Source: a bacterium (GTDB lineage Bacteria > Fidelibacterota > Marinisomatia > Marinisomatales > TCS55). Taken from it: DNA of 63,430 bases. The position numbers were made by a program, and so were the translations under genes. The stretch covers positions 1-63,430 of the forward strand of contig SGYN01000009.1 of assembly GCA_004321715.1 (NCBI GenBank), given 5' to 3'. Positions within the stretch are counted from its first letter, which is position 1, and every line of letters begins with the position of its first letter. Shown here in pieces: positions 1-8,320 of this stretch. Below the pieces are notes generated by a model. The model was not told the DNA's origin. It searched no databases and was given only the letters and a program-made list of their open reading frames with translations.

Positions 1-498
1 GATATGGATTATACAATTGATGTCTTGAATTCAGATATTGGATTAATTACTGCAAGTAGAACTACAGAAAAAGGCCAGGCTTCATTATCTCTTGATAATC
101 CTAATAATAATAATAATCAAGTTTCTCGTTTAGGGCAATTGATACCAGTTGTTTTTATTGCCGGTGCTGTCATTATACTTTTTAATCTTATTTTTGGTGG
201 TGATGATGATGGCGATGGTGATAAACGTCGAGACAGAGATGGTCCTACTATTAATTTAGGATCAGGGGGAAACGGTGGTGATTCAGATCCAGTTGGTCCA
301 CGTATTTTCCGATACAAGGTAACAATTAATCTTAATGATCTTAATGCAGATAATACAAAGGTTCGAGTAAGTGCTAGCGGTGAAATTGAACAAGATGGTA
401 AAATATTAAGCACTGGCGGAATACATGAACCAAAGTTCTTTCGACAATTTTTTGCCAATGTAAATAAATCTTTATTTCTTGAAAATCAAGATCAATAG
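1..498 (+). CDS. C-terminal part of an unknown membrane-anchored protein (5' end outside window)
   Basis: The reading frame is already open at base 1 (a GAT codon precedes the first ATG at 4), so this is probably the 3' part of a longer gene. About 42 residues of soluble sequence lead into one hydrophobic segment (roughly residues 46-65 from the ATG). Next comes a charged Asp/Gly/Arg linker and then a beta-type C-terminal region ending in a conserved-looking K-S-L-F-L motif. No catalytic motif is visible and I do not recognise the family. It stands about 100 bases upstream of a PLP enzyme on the same strand. That it is a real gene is fairly certain; its function is unknown. Confidence 0.6.
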   Translation, partial: DMDYTIDVLNSDIGLITASRTTEKGQASLSLDNPNNNNNQVSRLGQLIPVVFIAGAVIILFNLIFGGDDDGDGDKRRDRDGPTINLGSGGNGGDSDPVGPRIFRYKVTINLNDLNADNTKVRVSASGEIEQDGKILSTGGIHEPKFFRQFFANVNKSLFLENQDQ

Positions 499-604
499 TA
501 TTTAATTATTTCAAGAAATATTTTTTCAGTTTTTGCATAAATACCATTAGATTATTCTAATCTATAATTACTATATATAACATTTATTATTGGATTGCAA
601 TTTT

Positions 605-1561
605 ATGATAACATTTCCAGATGATGTTTTAGAATCGTACGAACGATCTAAAAATTATATACAAAAAACACCTTTAAACCATTCACCATCATTAAGTGAA
701 TTAATTAATGGAGAAGTATATCTCAAACTGGAAAATATTCAGAAAACAGGATCTTTTAAATTTCGTGGCGCCATAAGTAAAATAACTGCTCTTGATTCTG
801 ATCAAATTAAGAAAGGCATTGTGACTGCTTCTACGGGAAATCATGGAGCTGCTGTTTCTTTAGCAATGAAAATACTAAATGTAAATGGAAAAATAATTGT
901 TCCAGAAAACATTACACATAATAAGCTATTGAATATTGAGAGGTTAGGTGGAAAAGTAGAATTTTATGGAAACGATTGTATAGAATCAGAATTTAGAGCA
1001 AGAGAAATTTCAAAAGAAATCGGTTCAGTATATATCTCTCCATATAATGATCCAGATATAATAACAGGTCAAGGAACTATAGGTATTGAACTAGATAATC
1101 AATTAAATAATATTGATGAAGTAATTGTTTCAGTTGGTGGTGGTGGATTAATATCAGGTATAGGAGGTTATTTAAATCAAGTACAGCCCGAAGCAAAAAT
1201 TATTGCTTGTTCTCCAAAAAATTCCTGTGTGATGTATGAATCTCTTAATGCGGGTAGAATATTAGATCTTCCTTCAAAGCAAACATTATCTGATGGAACC
1301 GCTGGTGGAGTTGAAGAAGGGTCAATTACATATGATATTTGTAAAGAGGTTATAGATGATTTTGTTTTAGTTAGGGAAAGAGAAATTTCATTAGGTATTA
1401 AAAACGCAATAGATGATGATCATCAATTAATAGAAGGTTCTGCAGGTGCTGCAATTGCCGCGCTTATTAAAAGAAAAGAAATAGTAAAAGGGAAAAGAGT
1501 AGTGATAATAATTTGTGGTGGAAATATAAACTCGACCATATTACAAAAAGTAATATCATGA
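605..1561 (+). CDS. PLP-dependent threonine/serine dehydratase-like enzyme
   Basis: This is a fold-type II pyridoxal-phosphate enzyme of the threonine dehydratase / serine racemase family, about 318 residues. The Schiff-base lysine sits in the GSFKFRGA motif (K52 counted from the ATG at 605). It is followed by the ASTGNHG substrate loop and a glycine-rich phosphate-binding loop (VGGGG). There is no C-terminal ACT domain, so it resembles the catabolic or racemase type rather than feedback-inhibited IlvA. A TTG at 590 would add five residues; ATG 605 is preferred because the family starts close to it. The stop overlaps the next ATG (ATGA), suggesting translational coupling to the secreted hydrolase. 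Exact substrate (Thr, Ser, hydroxyaspartate) cannot be read from sequence. Confidence 0.85.
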   Translation: MITFPDDVLESYERSKNYIQKTPLNHSPSLSELINGEVYLKLENIQKTGSFKFRGAISKITALDSDQIKKGIVTASTGNHGAAVSLAMKILNVNGKIIVPENITHNKLLNIERLGGKVEFYGNDCIESEFRAREISKEIGSVYISPYNDPDIITGQGTIGIELDNQLNNIDEVIVSVGGGGLISGIGGYLNQVQPEAKIIACSPKNSCVMYESLNAGRILDLPSKQTLSDGTAGGVEEGSITYDICKEVIDDFVLVREREISLGIKNAIDDDHQLIEGSAGAAIAALIKRKEIVKGKRVVIIICGGNINSTILQKVIS

Positions 1562-2325
1562 AAAGTATATTAATAATTAAGAAAAATCTCTTTTTATTAT
1601 TCTGTATAATTTTTGTAATAAAATCTACTGTTTATGGTGATGACAAACATATTATAAAAGATTATTTTCACTTTGCAGGTATTAAGTTTGAAATTATAAA
1701 AAATGGTCAATCTAATAGAAGGTTAGTATGGATTCATGGAGATGAAAAAACTGCTGAACTACTAATAAGAAAGCATATAAAGAATAATAATGGAACTGCT
1801 TATCTCATTGATAATGTAGAAAGAGAAGTTGTAATAAATGGATTTATAATAGATCCAAATCGAATTTTTACTAATGATGGTGTAAAACAAAATATAATAA
1901 AATTAAATAATAATATTTCCAAATTAGAGCTGAATAAAACAATTGAATTAATCAATGAAGATAGAGATGAGTTCTTTGAGAGAATTTCTCCACCTGAGGG
2001 AGGGTTACTTATTGCCTTACACAATAATATTCGAGAATATTCAATAGAAAATGAAATTCCTTTAAGTACAAAAGTATCTCTAAAAAATAACAATCACCCA
2101 GATCATCACAACTTTTTTATTTGTACAAATCCTGATGATTATAATTTATTAAAAGAATCTCCGTTTAATGTTGTTTTACAAGATAAACAAATTGAAAATG
2201 ATGATGGATCTTTATCTTGGTTTGCATTGAGAAAAAATATTCGATTTATAAATATTGAAACCCGTTTGGGTCATTTAAATACTCAATCTAAAATGCTTGA
2301 TTATATAAATAAAAATTTATACTAA
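1558..2325 (+). CDS. Small secreted M14-like zinc hydrolase (putative)
   Basis: A 255-residue protein with an N-terminal signal peptide (basic start, hydrophobic residues about 10-25). I do not recognise a named family, but it carries the spaced signature of M14-type metallohydrolases: an H-x-x-E pair (H60, E63), a DPNR motif near residue 99, a third candidate zinc ligand in HNN (H155), and an Asn-Ile-Glu-Thr motif placing a possible general base at E234. It is shorter than typical carboxypeptidases (about 300 residues), closer to the succinylglutamate-desuccinylase or amidase-like subset. It overlaps the upstream dehydratase gene by an ATGA and the convergent downstream gene by 9 bases. The M14 assignment is inference from motif spacing. 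Confidence 0.6.
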   Translation: MKSILIIKKNLFLLFCIIFVIKSTVYGDDKHIIKDYFHFAGIKFEIIKNGQSNRRLVWIHGDEKTAELLIRKHIKNNNGTAYLIDNVEREVVINGFIIDPNRIFTNDGVKQNIIKLNNNISKLELNKTIELINEDRDEFFERISPPEGGLLIALHNNIREYSIENEIPLSTKVSLKNNNHPDHHNFFICTNPDDYNLLKESPFNVVLQDKQIENDDGSLSWFALRKNIRFINIETRLGHLNTQSKMLDYINKNLY

Positions 2326-3261
2326 GTTATTTTTTATTATCATTGATTTCTTATTAAATATTGAATCATTACTCTTTTTATCAATATAGCCCATCATAAT
2401 AGAGTGACCTTTAACATAAATATTACCTTTACTAACTTCTATTGAGGTCATATGTATTGGTTTATCACCGATACATATGACAGCAGTATTTTCTTCAAGT
2501 ATGTAAATTATTCTTTTTTTATTAGAGATTTTATCCCAGTTCATTTTAATTATATAATCAGCAGTATGATATTGATCTTCCAATCCAATTGTAATATCCG
2601 GGTCTTTATTTGTTATTGCCATTCCTGCATATAATGGCAGTAACAGTTGAAGGATAATCCATGCCGTTGATTTTGAAGGTATATTTATTTTTATTCTAGT
2701 GCCTCTTTTTAAATCTAAATGTTTGCAAGTGCCACTTGTATTCACTAAAAGATTGTAATGACTAAGTTGAATAAACGTATTTCTTTTATAAAACAATAAA
2801 GCTTCATGATGTAAAGATGGTCGAAAGTATGGAATAAACTCACTTGGATATTTATTTAATGAATCTAATGATGGACAATTGGCATTATTAATTATCATAT
2901 CAGGATTAACTTTAGCTAATTCATTTTTATTTATAGAATCCTGGCATAAAATCACTGAGCTACCAGAGGCCCATATAGCAAAGATTATAATTTCAGCAAT
3001 TGGAAAATCAATATTTTCAACTAGTACTCTACTTTTTGTATCAAGTTGATTTTCTCTCAGCCAATTAGAAGCTTTATTAATTAATATTAAAAAATCATTA
3101 TTTGTTATTTTTTGATCTAGGAATAAATAATTATTTCCAAACTTGATATTTTCTCCCTCAAGTAAAGAAAAAATATTAGGATAGGGGACTATATACTCGA
3201 CCGGTTCAATATTCCCAAGACATTGGGCATTATAAATGCGGTCTGAAATCAATTCAGACAT
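2317..3261 (-). CDS. Degenerate, truncated AMP-binding (ANL superfamily) protein
   Basis: This 314-residue protein resembles the N-terminal half of acyl-CoA synthetases. A typical region around residues 55-130 is followed by a SHYNLL segment at 167-172, equivalent to the SHxN that follows the P-loop, and by IYVKGHSIMMGY near 281-292, equivalent to the late V-R-G-P-x-x-x-x-G-Y motif. The phosphate-binding loop rich in Thr/Ser/Gly that should stand just before SHYNLL is absent, replaced by a short KRNTFIQL stretch. The C-terminal lid domain with the catalytic lysine is also missing. It is the last gene of the tyrosine-degradation operon, 8 bases after the flavin reductase. It is unlikely to adenylate; a binding or scaffold role, or decay, are the alternatives. 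Confidence 0.6.
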   Translation of the reverse strand: MSELISDRIYNAQCLGNIEPVEYIVPYPNIFSLLEGENIKFGNNYLFLDQKITNNDFLILINKASNWLRENQLDTKSRVLVENIDFPIAEIIIFAIWASGSSVILCQDSINKNELAKVNPDMIINNANCPSLDSLNKYPSEFIPYFRPSLHHEALLFYKRNTFIQLSHYNLLVNTSGTCKHLDLKRGTRIKINIPSKSTAWIILQLLLPLYAGMAITNKDPDITIGLEDQYHTADYIIKMNWDKISNKKRIIYILEENTAVICIGDKPIHMTSIEVSKGNIYVKGHSIMMGYIDKKSNDSIFNKKSMIIKNNLV

Positions 3262-3269
3262 GTATGATA

Positions 3270-3899
3270 TTATTTTGGTTTAATTTTTCTTTTAATCTCT
3301 AATGTGTCTTGCACGCGGGTATATTTGTTGCCTGCAAGGCGACCAATTGGATTCAATTTCTGAATGTTAATATGGCCGTTATCATACAATTCATCGTTAA
3401 TATGAAACAGAACTATTGTTCCGATAACAACAAATCCACCGCCTGGCCCAGAATTTCCAACAGGGATAATCTTATGCAATTCACATTCATAGCTGATTCT
3501 GGCTTCTTGTACACGTGATGACTTAATTTTTATACATTTAGTGGGGGTGAGTTTTGAAATAGAAAATTCATCAATATCTGGTTCATAATCAGTAGAGCAT
3601 GACACCATTTGGGTTGCAAAATCTTCTGAAACAATATTAATTACAAATTCTTTCATCGATTCTATATTATTTAAAGTGTCTTTTGTTTTACCATCATACC
3701 CCCTCCTAGCTGGAGCAAACATTATGGTAGGCGGATTAGAACAAACACCATTAAAATATGAGAATGGCGCTAAATTGTTTTTTCCATCTAATGATATTGT
3801 TGACACAAGAGCAATAGGCCTTGGCAGTATTGATCCAATCATTATTTTATGGTTTTCTTGAAAAGATGATTTAGCTGGGTCAATAATCATATTTTCCAA
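3270..3899 (-). CDS. Flavin reductase family protein (DIM6/NTAB type)
   Basis: A 209-residue FMN-binding split-barrel protein. The typical N-terminal motif MIGSILPRPIALVST is followed by the N-x-A-P-F-S-Y-F-N motif that contacts flavin, and by a C-terminal IGRLAGNKY motif seen in this subgroup. Such proteins reduce or bind FMN and often accompany homogentisate dioxygenase genes in Bacteroidota. The start overlaps the end of hmgA by 13 bases, so both are cotranscribed. Its role in tyrosine breakdown is not defined by sequence; it could supply reduced flavin or act on a pathway intermediate. Confidence 0.85.
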   Translation of the reverse strand: MENMIIDPAKSSFQENHKIMIGSILPRPIALVSTISLDGKNNLAPFSYFNGVCSNPPTIMFAPARRGYDGKTKDTLNNIESMKEFVINIVSEDFATQMVSCSTDYEPDIDEFSISKLTPTKCIKIKSSRVQEARISYECELHKIIPVGNSGPGGGFVVIGTIVLFHINDELYDNGHINIQKLNPIGRLAGNKYTRVQDTLEIKRKIKPK

Positions 3900-5032
3900 G
3901 ACATTGGATAATCTATGTCATCTGCTTCTTTTGCTTTAGTTGAAATAGATAAAGGTTTAAATGTATCAACCATAACTGCAAGTTCATTCGTTTCCTCTTT
4001 TCCTATTGATTCTTCAATTTTTCCTGGATGAGGACCATGTGGTAATCCGCTAGGATGAAAGGTTATTGAACCTTCCTGGACATTATTTCTGCTCATGAAT
4101 TCACCACCAGCATAAAACAGAACCTCATCCGAATCAATATTACTATGGGCATATGGTGCAGGTATAGCTTCAGGATGATAATCAAACATTCTAGGGACAA
4201 ATGAACAAACTACTAATCCTGGAGCTTGAAAAGTTTGATGAACTGGGGGTGGTTGATGAATCTTTCCGGTTATAGGCATAAAATCATCAATATTTAATAT
4301 CCAAGGGTAATAGTAACCATCCCAACCTACAATATCAAAAGGATGATGAGCATATTCATATTCTTGAAATCCATTATTTAATTTAGTTTTTATAATAGAA
4401 GGTCCATCTATAGATGGTTTATCCAATTTAGTAGTTCGTATATCTCTTTCTGAGTATGGGGAATGTTCTAATAATTGCCCGTGGCTATTACGATATTTTG
4501 TAGGTGTCTCAACCAATCCCCTTGTTTCAATTATAAATTGACTCATTTTTTCTTCCACCTGTATTTTCCATATTATACCCCTTGGAATGATAACATAATC
4601 TCCTTGTTTCAATTCCATATTTCCAAAGTTGGAATAAAAATTTCCAGATCCACTCTGTATAAAAATAATTTCATCATTATGTCCATTACGATAAAATGAA
4701 TTCATTGATTTATCTACCCTGGCAATTGATAAGTCAACATCATCATTATAAAAAAGAAGAAGTCTCGAATTTATTGCATCACCTTCTGATTTCAAGTCAA
4801 ATGATCTTATATGATGATGCCTGTGGACATCACCTGCGCATTCTTTTTTAATTTGTTTAAACTTCCCTATCTTTTTAACTATCGTTGGAGGATTAATATG
4901 GTAAGTATTAGAATATAATGAGCTAAATCCCTGTCTACTTATTAATTCTTCATAGTATAGGTTTTTATCTTTATCCCGAAATTGAATATGTCTTTTATTT
5001 GGTATTTTTCCTCTTTTTTGGTAAAAAGGCAT
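3887..5032 (-). CDS. hmgA: Homogentisate 1,2-dioxygenase
   Basis: A 381-residue cupin that opens the ring of homogentisate to maleylacetoacetate with Fe(II) and O2. The C-terminal cupin shows a candidate iron-ligand set: H296 and E303 in the region reading YAHSNIDSDEV, and H332 in the PHGPHPG motif, which matches the PHGP of characterised enzymes. The protein is shorter than the mammalian enzyme (about 445) and fits the compact bacterial branch. It follows the FAA hydrolase gene by 5 bases and precedes hpd's other downstream partners in one minus-strand operon. The assignment is supported jointly by sequence and by HPPD and FAA-hydrolase neighbours. Confidence 0.93.
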   Translation of the reverse strand: MPFYQKRGKIPNKRHIQFRDKDKNLYYEELISRQGFSSLYSNTYHINPPTIVKKIGKFKQIKKECAGDVHRHHHIRSFDLKSEGDAINSRLLLFYNDDVDLSIARVDKSMNSFYRNGHNDEIIFIQSGSGNFYSNFGNMELKQGDYVIIPRGIIWKIQVEEKMSQFIIETRGLVETPTKYRNSHGQLLEHSPYSERDIRTTKLDKPSIDGPSIIKTKLNNGFQEYEYAHHPFDIVGWDGYYYPWILNIDDFMPITGKIHQPPPVHQTFQAPGLVVCSFVPRMFDYHPEAIPAPYAHSNIDSDEVLFYAGGEFMSRNNVQEGSITFHPSGLPHGPHPGKIEESIGKEETNELAVMVDTFKPLSISTKAKEADDIDYPMSWKI

Positions 5033-5037
5033 AGTCT

Positions 5038-6021
5038 TTATATAATTGTGTTTTCTAGTTTACCAATACAATCAATTTCTAGACGAACAGTATCACCCTT
5101 TTTTAACCAACCGCCTACAGATTCAGGTCTTAATTCTAATATACATCCAGTGCCTACTGTACCAGAACCAATGTAATCGCCTGGCTTTAGATTCACATTC
5201 ATACTTGCGCGTTGTAGCATTGTAGGAAAAGAATGATAGAGATCATTTGAATTGCCATCTGAAATTAGTTTATCATTGACATAACATGTCATTCTAAGAT
5301 TCATTTTATCTTTCTTCCAGCTATCACTTAATTCATCTGGTGTTACCATATATGGACCAAAACTATTTCCGAAATCTTTACCTTTTGCAGGGCCGAGGTT
5401 CATTTGCATCTCTTCACGTTGTAGGTCTCTTGCAGACCAATCATTTAATATTGTGTAACCAGCGATGAATTTATCTGCATCTTGTTTGTCTATATTTTTG
5501 CCACCATTTGCAATTATAACTGCAATCTCTAATTCAAAATCTAATTCTTTTGTTCCTATTGGATAAAGTATGTCTTCTTTATGTCCATATAATTCAGTTG
5601 TGTTCGAGAAATAAAAAATTGGTATTTTGTACCAATCAGGATTCATTTCAAGCCCTCTTAGTTTTCTTGCTGCTTTGACGTGTTGTTCGAATGCGTAAAA
5701 ATCTCTAAAAGTTGAAGGGTTTGGAATTGGAGGAAGAAGATTGACATTATTTAAATTTATTGATAATGATTTTCCATTCACCTGCAGGGATGAATAGTCT
5801 AAGTTTGAAATATATTGCTCTAACTCTACAAGCTTAATAAAGTTTTCATTCCATTTATGTAAAGCAAGTTTTAACGTACTAGGTATCGATAGGAAAGTTG
5901 AATTCTTATTATTTTCATTTATCCAGATTGATGATCTCATTACATCAACAACGCTGTCTTCAATTAAAAAACCAAAACGAGGTTTTTCTCCTTTAAATGT
6001 TGTGTATGTTGCAAATTTCAT
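5038..6021 (-). CDS. Fumarylacetoacetate hydrolase family protein
   Basis: A 327-residue FAH-family C-C bond hydrolase. Visible active-site residues match the family: D107 and H114 seven residues apart (FRDFYAFEQHV), E163 and E165 in DFELEIAV, and D194 in LNDWSARD, giving the divalent-metal acidic cluster and catalytic histidine. In this operon it should cleave fumarylacetoacetate (or maleylacetoacetate) to fumarate/maleate plus acetoacetate. It starts 32 bases after hpd. No maleylacetoacetate isomerase gene is present in the cluster, so either that activity is encoded elsewhere or this enzyme accepts the cis isomer. Confidence 0.9.
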   Translation of the reverse strand: MKFATYTTFKGEKPRFGFLIEDSVVDVMRSSIWINENNKNSTFLSIPSTLKLALHKWNENFIKLVELEQYISNLDYSSLQVNGKSLSINLNNVNLLPPIPNPSTFRDFYAFEQHVKAARKLRGLEMNPDWYKIPIFYFSNTTELYGHKEDILYPIGTKELDFELEIAVIIANGGKNIDKQDADKFIAGYTILNDWSARDLQREEMQMNLGPAKGKDFGNSFGPYMVTPDELSDSWKKDKMNLRMTCYVNDKLISDGNSNDLYHSFPTMLQRASMNVNLKPGDYIGSGTVGTGCILELRPESVGGWLKKGDTVRLEIDCIGKLENTII

Positions 6022-6053
6022 TCTTTAGTATATAAATCTATTTAAATTATTTG

Positions 6054-7142
6054 CTATAAATTACCACGGTTTTTTTGTTCATTTTCTATAGATTCAAAAA
6101 GAGCCTTAAAGTTTCCTTTACCAAAACTATTTGATCCTTTTCTTTGAATTATTTCATAAAAAAGAGTTGGTCTATCTTGTAAAGGTTGGGTAAAAATCTG
6201 GAGCATATATCCATTTTCATCTTTATCTATTAAAATACCTAAATCTTTAATTTGATCTAAATTCTCATCTATATCACCTATTCGCTCTGATAAATTCTCA
6301 TAATATGAATCTGGTGTATTTAAAAATTGTACACCCTTATTTCTCAGTTTTGAAACGGTATCAATTATATCTTTTGTTGACATTGCAATATGTTGAATGC
6401 CTGGACTATTATAATAATCTATAAACTCTTGTATTTGTGATTTTCTAAGCCCTTTGGCAGGTTCATTTATAGGCATTTTAATTTTTTCATTTTCATTTGC
6501 CATTACAATAGACCTTAGAGCCGAAAACTCTGTTGATATATCCTTATCATCAACAGTCCAAAATCGATGCCACCCAAAAACTTTTTCATAAAAATTGCAG
6601 ACAGTTTGCATTTCACCATTTGGCTGATTACCCACAACGTGATCAATGTGGATAAGTCCAGTAGGATCAGCGATTAGATTGTTTTCAAATACAACATATC
6701 CTGGCAAGAAAACTCCTTTATAATTATCTCTTTGAATAAATGTATGGTTCGTATCACCAAAAGCTTCAATTGTAGCAATTATAGTTTCACCTCTATCATC
6801 TGATAATAATTGAGGTTCTCTAATACTTTTAGCCCCACGTTCAGTACTTTCTTTCCATGCTGCTTCAGCATCATTTACTGTAAATGATACATCTTTTACA
6901 CCATCTCCATGATTTAAAATATGCTCGCTTATTTCTGAATCATTGTTCAAAGGTGATGTGAGAACAAACCTAATTTGATTTTGTTTTAAAACATAGCTTA
7001 CACGATCTCGAGACCCAGTTTCTAAACCACAATATGCAATAGGATAAAAGCCTAATGCAGTATGGTAGAAATGGGCTGCCTGTTTTGCATTACTTACATA
7101 TAATTCACAATAATCAAATCCATCTATTTTATAGTTATTCAT
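6054..7142 (-). CDS. hpd: 4-hydroxyphenylpyruvate dioxygenase
   Basis: A 362-residue two-domain vicinal-oxygen-chelate enzyme that converts 4-hydroxyphenylpyruvate to homogentisate. The Fe(II) facial triad is readable: H168 in HIDHVVGN, H251 in GIQHIAMST and E330 in FYEIIQRKG. The C-terminal helix with KGNFKALFESIE is also typical of the family. It lies 2 bases downstream of the aminotransferase that would supply its substrate from tyrosine. Full length and intact. Confidence 0.95.
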   Translation of the reverse strand: MNNYKIDGFDYCELYVSNAKQAAHFYHTALGFYPIAYCGLETGSRDRVSYVLKQNQIRFVLTSPLNNDSEISEHILNHGDGVKDVSFTVNDAEAAWKESTERGAKSIREPQLLSDDRGETIIATIEAFGDTNHTFIQRDNYKGVFLPGYVVFENNLIADPTGLIHIDHVVGNQPNGEMQTVCNFYEKVFGWHRFWTVDDKDISTEFSALRSIVMANENEKIKMPINEPAKGLRKSQIQEFIDYYNSPGIQHIAMSTKDIIDTVSKLRNKGVQFLNTPDSYYENLSERIGDIDENLDQIKDLGILIDKDENGYMLQIFTQPLQDRPTLFYEIIQRKGSNSFGKGNFKALFESIENEQKNRGNL

Positions 7143-7144
7143 AA

Positions 7145-8230
7145 TTAAATAATCTCTTTTAAAATATTAATAAACAATTCATTTTCACTTTCAAGGCCAA
7201 TAGATATTCTTATATACTCTGGCCAGCCAAAAGATGCGAGATGTCTTAAAATAATACCTTTATTTAATATTTTTTCAGTTATTTCTTTGGCATTTTTTTC
7301 GGAGTCCCAATAAGTTGTTATAAAATTTGTTGCAGATGGAATACGTTTAATTTTTAATTCATCTAATTTTAATTCTATTTTTTCTTTCTCTAATTTATTG
7401 ATTTTAATAGTGTTGTTCATGAATTTAGTATCATCTAAAGCTGCTGATCCTGCAAGTTGAGCAATGTAAGATGGTTCAAAAGGCACTTTTACTTTAAGCA
7501 GATTATTAATTAAAGCTTCATGAGAAAATCCATAACCAATACGCAAACCAGCTAGACCATATGCTTTGGAAAAAGTTCTAAGTGTAATAACATTATCATA
7601 TCTATATGTCATTGAATTTGGATAATCAGATAAATGATTTGCATATTCGAAGTATGCCTCATCAAGTATCACTAGTACACGTTCTGGTACATGTTTATAA
7701 AATTCATCAAATTCTTTATCAGTGATATATGTTCCCATAGGATTATCTGGGTTTGCCAAATAAATAATCTTAGTATAATCATTAATATGATTCTTTATTC
7801 CTCCAAGATCTATTTTATGATTTTTCATTGGTACCCAGTTTATTTTTCTACCTGTAGCAGTAGCTAAGACTCGGAAACCGATAAAAGAATTTGCTGACCC
7901 TATGATTTCATCATCCGTTAATAAAAAGGTTCGCAATATATTTGACATTATTCCCTCTGAACCGGAACCAATTATTACATTTTCGGATTTAACGTCAAAC
8001 TTTTTTGCAAGTTTATTCCGAATCTTTTTCCCAGATGCATCTGGGTATCGATTTATTTTCTTTAATCCTTTCTTAATAGCTGAGATTGCTAGTGGAGATG
8101 ATCCCATAGAATTTTCATTTGAAGCAAGCTTAACCACATTTTTTAATGATTTTTCTATTTTAATATCATCAATATTAGCTCCAGGCTTATAACTTGATAA
8201 TTTTTTTATATATGAAGGAACAAGAGGCAT
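7145..8230 (-). CDS. Class I/II aminotransferase, HisC-like, probably aromatic
   Basis: A PLP fold-type I aminotransferase of the histidinol-phosphate aminotransferase family, about 361 residues. The cofactor lysine is in TFSKAYGLAGLRIGYG, and the NPDNPMGTYI motif contacts PLP. By sequence alone it would be called HisC, but as first gene of the HPPD/homogentisate operon it most likely transaminates tyrosine or phenylalanine; HisC-like enzymes commonly accept both. I chose the ATG at 8230 (MPLVPSYIKKL), since an upstream in-frame TTG at 8254 only adds eight non-conserved residues. The promoter of the operon should lie in the 90-base divergent gap shared with sfsA, but no clear element is visible. 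Confidence 0.88.
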   Translation of the reverse strand: MPLVPSYIKKLSSYKPGANIDDIKIEKSLKNVVKLASNENSMGSSPLAISAIKKGLKKINRYPDASGKKIRNKLAKKFDVKSENVIIGSGSEGIMSNILRTFLLTDDEIIGSANSFIGFRVLATATGRKINWVPMKNHKIDLGGIKNHINDYTKIIYLANPDNPMGTYITDKEFDEFYKHVPERVLVILDEAYFEYANHLSDYPNSMTYRYDNVITLRTFSKAYGLAGLRIGYGFSHEALINNLLKVKVPFEPSYIAQLAGSAALDDTKFMNNTIKINKLEKEKIELKLDELKIKRIPSATNFITTYWDSEKNAKEITEKILNKGIILRHLASFGWPEYIRISIGLESENELFINILKEII

Positions 8231-8320
8231 GGTAATTGCTATAAATTTACACAATAAAAAGTAATTATACGATTGACTCCTATTTGTGGAATAATTGAAA
8301 AATTACTAAGAAATTATGGA

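Noticed and set aside
117-458. Antisense open frame of 113 codons
   Set aside because: It lies wholly opposite a better-supported coding frame, has an arginine/serine/proline-rich artefact composition and no start signal.
2317-2325. Frameshift or gene fusion at the meeting of the M14-like and adenylase-like genes
   Set aside because: The genes are convergent on opposite strands with a normal 9-base overlap of their stops.
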